Assembly (NCBI RefSeq): GCF_000716605.1
Contig: NZ_JNXE01000082.1
Coordinates: 1-8,532, forward strand
DNA from: Streptomyces sp. NRRL F-525
GTDB lineage: Bacteria; Actinomycetota; Actinomycetes; Streptomycetales; Streptomycetaceae
Reading direction: 5' to 3'
Length of the DNA stretch: 8,532 bases
The notes beneath the pieces are model-generated. The model ran no database searches and was not told the origin of the DNA. It saw only the letters and a list, made by a program, of their open reading frames with translations. This document shows, one piece after another, positions 5,446 to 8,532 of the stretch. The position numbers and the translations under genes were made by a program. Numbering within the stretch: position 1 is the first letter of the stretch; every line of letters starts with the position of its first letter.

Positions 5446-5498
5446 CTTGCCACTGCTGACTGCTACGTGCTGCTCACTGCTTGCCACGCGCTTGCCAC
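5446..5498 (-). promoter_or_regulatory. Three direct repeats CTTGCCAC upstream of the XRE gene
   Basis: The 8-mer CTTGCCAC (GTGGCAAG on the coding strand) occurs at 5446-5453, 5480-5487 and 5491-5498. Start-to-start distances are 34 and 11 bp, close to three turns and one turn of the helix, so the sites would lie on nearly the same face. They sit 30-85 bp upstream of the chosen GTG. A regulator binding here, perhaps the XRE protein itself, is an inference. A weak promoter (TTGGTG, 18 bp, GATACG on the minus strand) may lie just upstream. Confidence 0.4.
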
Positions 5499-5626
5499 TT
5501 TGCGTATCTGCTGTTGAGCAGACTGCCACCAAGGTGGTTTCTACCGCTGGGAAACGGTGGATATGCGGCAGGTACGAGCCAGGTTCGGGTTGCCCGAGGC
5601 GTCCGCGAAGGCGTCCGTAGATGCGG

Positions 5627-5670
5627 CCGAGCGGGGTGGAGAGACGTTACGTCTACTCCACCCCGCTCGG
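5627..5670 (-). terminator. Very strong 44-nt hairpin terminator
   Basis: CCGAGCGGGGTGGAG (5627-5641) pairs perfectly with CTCCACCCCGCTCGG (5656-5670). Inside it AGACG (5642-5646) pairs with CGTCT (5650-5654) around a TTA loop, leaving one bulged A (5655). The resulting 20-bp stem is the strongest fold in the window. It lies 127 bp beyond the stop of the leftward GPP34 gene and upstream of the XRE gene, so it would insulate XRE from GPP34 readthrough. No U-tract follows. Confidence 0.75.
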
Positions 5671-5796
5671 ACCAGCGGCTCCCGAACCGGGTCTTGGGGA
5701 CTGCGGTGCGGCGTGTACTGCGGTCGTGCGGTGGTGCGTCGGTACCGGTCGTGCGGTGTGCCTCCGCGGTGCCGGCGTGTGCCGTGGGACTGCGGC

Positions 5797-6549
5797 TCAG
5801 TGAGCCACGGCGCGCGCCATGGTGCCGCGGTGCGGCTGCATCGGAACACCACGAGCCGGTTCCGGTGGCCTTGATCCGGGCGCGGCCTGACGGCCGGCCG
5901 GGGCCGGGCTACGGCGTGGCTGTGCCGCCACTCCGTTCTGGACGTCCATCACGGCGTGCGCCACGAGTCCGCCCATGGGGTCGTGCCTGATCAGGTCCCG
6001 CAGCCGGGAGCGGGACGAGCGTCCCTCATTACCCGGATACAGGTGTTTGCCGAGACCTACCGCGTGCGCCAGTGCGGCGAGCGCGGCTGTCCGCGGGTCC
6101 GGTGGCACACCGGTGCGGATCGCGGAATCGAGTCGGCCCCTGATCTCGCGGCTGATCTCGTTGTCCGTCGCTTGGTAGCGAGTCGTCGGCAGCACCCCGC
6201 ACATCTGTCCCGCCACGGCATGCACCATGCCGCACCGCTCGAGATGCGAGAGGTAGGTCTGGCGAAGTCCCAGTCGGGGCCCGCCAATCCAGTTCACTGC
6301 ACGTACGGGAGCGCCACGCCTTCGCAGCAACTCCAACGCGCAGTCCAAAGTCGGATCTCCGGTCGGCCGTGGTACCACCACGGCGATACGATCCCCGTCT
6401 GGGGCTATCCGTCCGGCCAGCGCCAGCTCCACTAGCTGTGCTCCGGCCAGACCGAGGTCGAGCGACTGCGGCTGTGCAGTGGTACCCGTGGCCGGGTCCA
6501 ATGCCAGCAGCAGAAGCTCTTCCGGAAGTGTTCTGCGGCTCCTGCCCAT
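5797..6549 (-). CDS. GPP34 family (GOLPH3/VPS74-like) protein
   Basis: A 250-residue protein of the GPP34 family, whose eukaryotic members bind phosphatidylinositol-4-phosphate at Golgi membranes. Many Streptomyces paralogues exist, and their role in bacteria is largely unknown. Recognisable features are the opening RTLPEELLLLALDPATG, the helix LDLGLAGAQLVELALAGRI (~30-48), DRIAVVVPRPTGDPTLDCALELL (~53-75) and WIGGPRLGLRQTYLSHLERCGMV (~87-109), followed by YPGNEGRSSRSRLRDLI. The last ~40 residues are Pro, Arg and Ala rich and probably disordered. ATG 6549 is preceded by GGGGAGG (minus strand; 6555-6561) at a 5-base distance. There is no signal peptide or membrane segment, so it is cytoplasmic or peripherally membrane bound. 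It is divergent from the carboxypeptidase-like gene, a pairing that suggests, but does not prove, an envelope role. Confidence 0.88.
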   Translation of the reverse strand: MGRSRRTLPEELLLLALDPATGTTAQPQSLDLGLAGAQLVELALAGRIAPDGDRIAVVVPRPTGDPTLDCALELLRRRGAPVRAVNWIGGPRLGLRQTYLSHLERCGMVHAVAGQMCGVLPTTRYQATDNEISREIRGRLDSAIRTGVPPDPRTAALAALAHAVGLGKHLYPGNEGRSSRSRLRDLIRHDPMGGLVAHAVMDVQNGVAAQPRRSPAPAGRQAAPGSRPPEPARGVPMQPHRGTMARAVAH

Positions 6550-6863
6550 CCATGCCTCCCCGCGTGGATGAATGACAGGGTGACCCCTCTCACATTGGTC
6601 TGTCGAGGGTGCGTGACCGCTTCGTAGTGGAACCGGTAGGTATGTCGTTCTCGTCTACCGGTGGGGTTAAGCCCGCACACAGGACACTGGTACATGGTTC
6701 GGACAGCGGTGTTGATGCGTTGTCCGGACTGCGGGTAAGAGATTTCCCAGCCGACATCCAGCTGACTTCCAGCTGATTTTTCGGCTGTTTCTGTAGCTAA
6801 CTCGGTTATCTCGGTCGGTTCGGTTGACGCACGCGGCGCGTGCGGCGCATGGAGGAGGCATCG
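6550..6863. promoter_or_regulatory. 314-bp divergent regulatory region, GPP34 / carboxypeptidase
   Basis: This region must hold the promoters of both divergent genes. It is clearly richer in A/T than its surroundings. Contents: the GPP34 ribosome binding site (6555-6561); an inverted repeat ACCGGTAG / CTACCGGT with a 15-bp spacer (6632-6662); three tandem 11-bp units CCAGCTGACTT, CCAGCTGATTT and TTCGGCTGTTT (6758-6790); a cluster of TCGGTT repeats (about 6802-6825); and GGAGGAGG (6851-6858), the carboxypeptidase ribosome binding site. I could not place a confident -10/-35 pair for either gene. Confidence 0.5.
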
Positions 6864-8532
6864 GTGGCGGGCGAGTCCCCCGACAGGTCGAAGAAGCGCG
6901 AGTCGTCGGCAGAACCGACGCCGGGGAGCGCGAGTCCGGTTCCTGAGGCACGGGGTGAGCGCGATCCCCGGTTGGCGGTGGCCCGCGAGGACGCGGTGTC
7001 CGCGGCCGCGGCGCAGCGGGGGGGTGTGGACACGGCGACGAAGATCTTCTCGATCAGGGAGCTGCGGTCGGAGGCAGGTGCATCGGCCGAGGCCGGTGAC
7101 TCCGGTGACGCCGAGGCCTCCGAGGACGCCGATACGCAGAACCCTTCCGCCAAGGGCGGGTCGAGTGAGTCGGGCGGGTCGGGCGGCTCCGAGGGCGATG
7201 CGCGGCTCCGGGCGGCTGTGGCGGCCTGGGTGACGTCGGGGTCGGCCGGGGAGCGGCCGACCGGGGCGGAAGCCTCCGGCGGCGAGACGGCTGACGTGCC
7301 TGAGAGCGCGGAGGACGCGGTCGCTACGGCCGACAGCTCCGCCGGCGCCTCCAAGGGCGCGGAGACGCCCGCTGAGGGCCCGGAGACCGGGGACGCCGAG
7401 GACGCGGGGGAAGCTTCCGTCTCCGACGCCTCCACGGACGCTGAGACCGCCCAGGGCGCCGACGCAGGCGAGCGGGCCGGGGGTGCGGGTGCCGGGGACG
7501 ACGAGGCACGCGATTCGGCTGACGCCGGGGGCGAGTCCGCCGGCGACGATGACGTGACCGAGGGCGAGCGGGGCGTTGCCGCTGCCGCGGAGGACGACGC
7601 CGACACCGAGGACGCTTCCAAGGCGGCCGGGGCTCCCGCGTCCGCGGAAGCCGACGAGGCCAACGCGGATGCTGACGCGCGGCCTGAGGCCACCGAGACC
7701 GCCTCGGGCGAGACCTCCGACGCCGAACCCGCTGAAGCCGAGGCCGACATCGCCCCGGAGCCCGCCGAAGGCAACACATCCCCTCAGGCGACCGGAACGA
7801 AGCTGGACGACCGTCCGGGGTCCGCCGAAGGCGAGGCGTCCGCCGACGCGACCGGGCCGAAGACCGCCGACCGTCCGGAGCCCGCCGAAGGCAGCACGTC
7901 CGCCGACGCGACCGGATCGAAGACCGAAGACCGCCCGGGGTCCGCCGAAGGCGAGGCGCCCACCGACGCGACCGGGCCGAAGACCGCCGACCATCCGGAA
8001 CCCGCCGAAGGCAGCACGTCCGCCGACGCAGCCGGACCGAAGACCGAAGACCGCCCGAAGTCAGCCGAAGGCAAGACACCCACCGACGCGACGCCCCCGA
8101 AGGCCGACAGCCACCCGGAAGCCGCCGAAGGCGACACGGACGCGGCCCCCCAGACCACCGGCACCGGCACCGACCCCGAAGACGCCGCCCCCTCCGACGC
8201 ACGACCGCAAGCCGCCGGCGACGAGAAGGCCCCCGCAGGGCCACCCGCACCCGACGACGAGACCCGCACGGGCGGTGCGGGTGGGAACACGAAGGCGGCC
8301 GAGGGCGGAGCCGAGGCCGTCGATCACCCCACCGCCGTCTTCAAGGCCCCACGACCCCCCAAGCCCCAGGTCGACCAGCCCACCACCATGCTCAAGCTGG
8401 GCGGAGCCACAAAGACCCCCCAGCCCTCCAAGACCCCCGAGACCCCCGAGACCCCCGCCGAGCGCACCAGCAAGTTCGTCGCCCTCAAGCCCCTCGACGA
8501 GCCCCGCACGCCCCGCAGGGACACCCCCCGCC
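6864..8532 (+). CDS. Acidic N-terminal part of a long-form D-alanyl-D-alanine carboxypeptidase (partial)
   Basis: An open frame of 556 codons runs off the window. The start is GTG 6864, five bases after GGAGGAGG (6851-6858); the in-frame ATG 6849 overlaps that site. The visible part is highly acidic and rich in Ala, Glu, Asp, Gly, Pro and Thr, almost certainly disordered and cytoplasmic, with no signal peptide. Landmarks are AGESPDRSKK, DPRLAVARED (34-43), DTATKIFSIRE (56-66), DARLRAAVAAWVTSG (112-126), seven 20-residue repeats (294-433), HPTAVFKAP (488-496), QPTTMLKLG (505-513) and ERTSKFVALKPLDEP (533-547). These match what I remember of the tails preceding the membrane anchor and peptidase S11 domain of Streptomyces carboxypeptidases such as SCO4439, which was linked to spore wall maturation. 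The catalytic SxxK, SxN and KTG motifs are not in the window, so the enzyme assignment is inferred from the tail and neighbours. Confidence 0.75.
   Translation, partial: MAGESPDRSKKRESSAEPTPGSASPVPEARGERDPRLAVAREDAVSAAAAQRGGVDTATKIFSIRELRSEAGASAEAGDSGDAEASEDADTQNPSAKGGSSESGGSGGSEGDARLRAAVAAWVTSGSAGERPTGAEASGGETADVPESAEDAVATADSSAGASKGAETPAEGPETGDAEDAGEASVSDASTDAETAQGADAGERAGGAGAGDDEARDSADAGGESAGDDDVTEGERGVAAAAEDDADTEDASKAAGAPASAEADEANADADARPEATETASGETSDAEPAEAEADIAPEPAEGNTSPQATGTKLDDRPGSAEGEASADATGPKTADRPEPAEGSTSADATGSKTEDRPGSAEGEAPTDATGPKTADHPEPAEGSTSADAAGPKTEDRPKSAEGKTPTDATPPKADSHPEAAEGDTDAAPQTTGTGTDPEDAAPSDARPQAAGDEKAPAGPPAPDDETRTGGAGGNTKAAEGGAEAVDHPTAVFKAPRPPKPQVDQPTTMLKLGGATKTPQPSKTPETPETPAERTSKFVALKPLDEPRTPRRDTPR
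7741..8160 (+). repeat. Seven tandem 60-bp (20-residue) coding repeats
   Basis: Units of exactly 60 bp start at 7741, 7801, 7861, 7921, 7981, 8041 and 8101, each containing the core GCCGAAGGC. Two types alternate at protein level: RPGSAEGEA..DATGPKTAD and RPEPAEGSTSADATGSKTED. The period is therefore really 120 bp: 7811-7930 and 7931-8050 differ at only 8 positions by my count. The outer copies are more degenerate. No frame is lost across the array. Confidence 0.92.

Larger units (their letters stand above)
5415..5796. other. 382-bp non-coding region between XRE and GPP34 genes
   Basis: No convincing gene on either strand: the open frames here lack ribosome binding sites and run through the large hairpin. 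It holds the XRE leader and promoter area (5415-5560), three CTTGCCAC copies, a 5-bp-arm dyad CCACCAAGGTGG (5526-5537), a 44-nt hairpin (5627-5670), and a 12-bp direct repeat GGTCGTGCGGTG at 5722-5733 and 5747-5758. No tRNA-like fold was seen. Confidence 0.6.

Noticed and set aside
5575..5610. GGTTCGGG-like stretch considered as part of a tRNA T-arm
   Set aside because: No matching acceptor stem, anticodon arm or D-arm around it.
5541..5874. Small open frames on both strands between the XRE and GPP34 genes
   Set aside because: They run through the 44-nt hairpin, have no ribosome binding site and no recognisable motif.
6432..7994. A 520-codon minus-strand open frame rich in Gly, Leu and Arg, opposite the acidic tail
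   Set aside because: It is the antisense shadow of the high-GC repeat gene. It lacks a ribosome binding site, overlaps the divergent promoter and the GPP34 start, and its repeats simply mirror the 60-bp units.
7741..8160. Regular 60-bp array considered as a CRISPR
   Set aside because: There are no unique spacers between constant repeats. The units are contiguous, in frame and coding, and no cas genes are present.
7324..8290. Arg-rich and Ser/Ala-rich minus-strand frames across the repeat array
   Set aside because: Low-complexity mirror translations of the carboxypeptidase-like tail. The plus frame has the ribosome binding site and family motifs (TAVFK, TSKFVALKPLDEP).

Overview
The window is high-GC actinobacterial DNA, almost certainly from a Streptomyces chromosome. 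The evidence is the strong G/C bias at third codon positions, GTG starts, a rare TTA codon, and families that cluster in this genus (DUF5753/XRE with DUF397, actinobacterial GPP34, an acidic long-tailed D,D-carboxypeptidase). From memory, the order carboxypeptidase - GPP34 - XRE - DUF397 - (MerR) - glutathione peroxidase matches the S. coelicolor neighbourhood around SCO4439-SCO4444. There the XRE/DUF397 pair was described as Scr1/Scr2, activators of antibiotic production. I could not check this by search.

Layout. 1-121: G-rich non-coding DNA with a strong terminator hairpin. 122-1309 (-): an MFS transporter with one TTA codon, hence a candidate for bldA control. 1310-1380: a divergent promoter region with a perfect 7-4-7 palindrome. 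1381-2346 (+): an ArsR-like regulator with its winged helix at the C-terminus, the likely local regulator of the transporter. 2421-2924 (+): a Cys-type glutathione/thioredoxin peroxidase, preceded by a hairpin that overlaps its ribosome binding site. 3023-3886 (+): a MerR-family regulator with a GyrI-like effector domain, preceded by a MerR-type promoter (19-bp spacer with a near-perfect dyad). About 3709-4065 (-): a doubtful small ORF encoding a hexapeptide repeat rich in Gln, Tyr, His and Lys.

Right half. 4105-4314 (-): DUF397 protein. 4557-5414 (-): XRE/DUF5753 regulator. The pair is separated by an 11-bp-stem terminator and a 27-bp inverted repeat, so each gene probably has its own promoter. 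5415-5796: non-coding, with three copies of CTTGCCAC and a 44-nt, nearly perfect hairpin. 5797-6549 (-): GPP34 (GOLPH3-like) protein. 6550-6863: a divergent regulatory region. 6864-8532 (+, runs off the window): the acidic, repetitive N-terminal part of a protein best read as a Streptomyces long-form D-alanyl-D-alanine carboxypeptidase. Its catalytic domain would lie beyond the edge.

Functionally there are three regulator-target modules (ArsR/MFS, MerR, XRE/DUF397), one oxidative-stress enzyme and two envelope-related genes. I see no phage, transposon, CRISPR or obvious defence genes. The less ordinary parts are the tandem-repeat tail with recurring Thr motifs, the hexapeptide-repeat ORF and the unexplained phased repeats in the intergenic regions.
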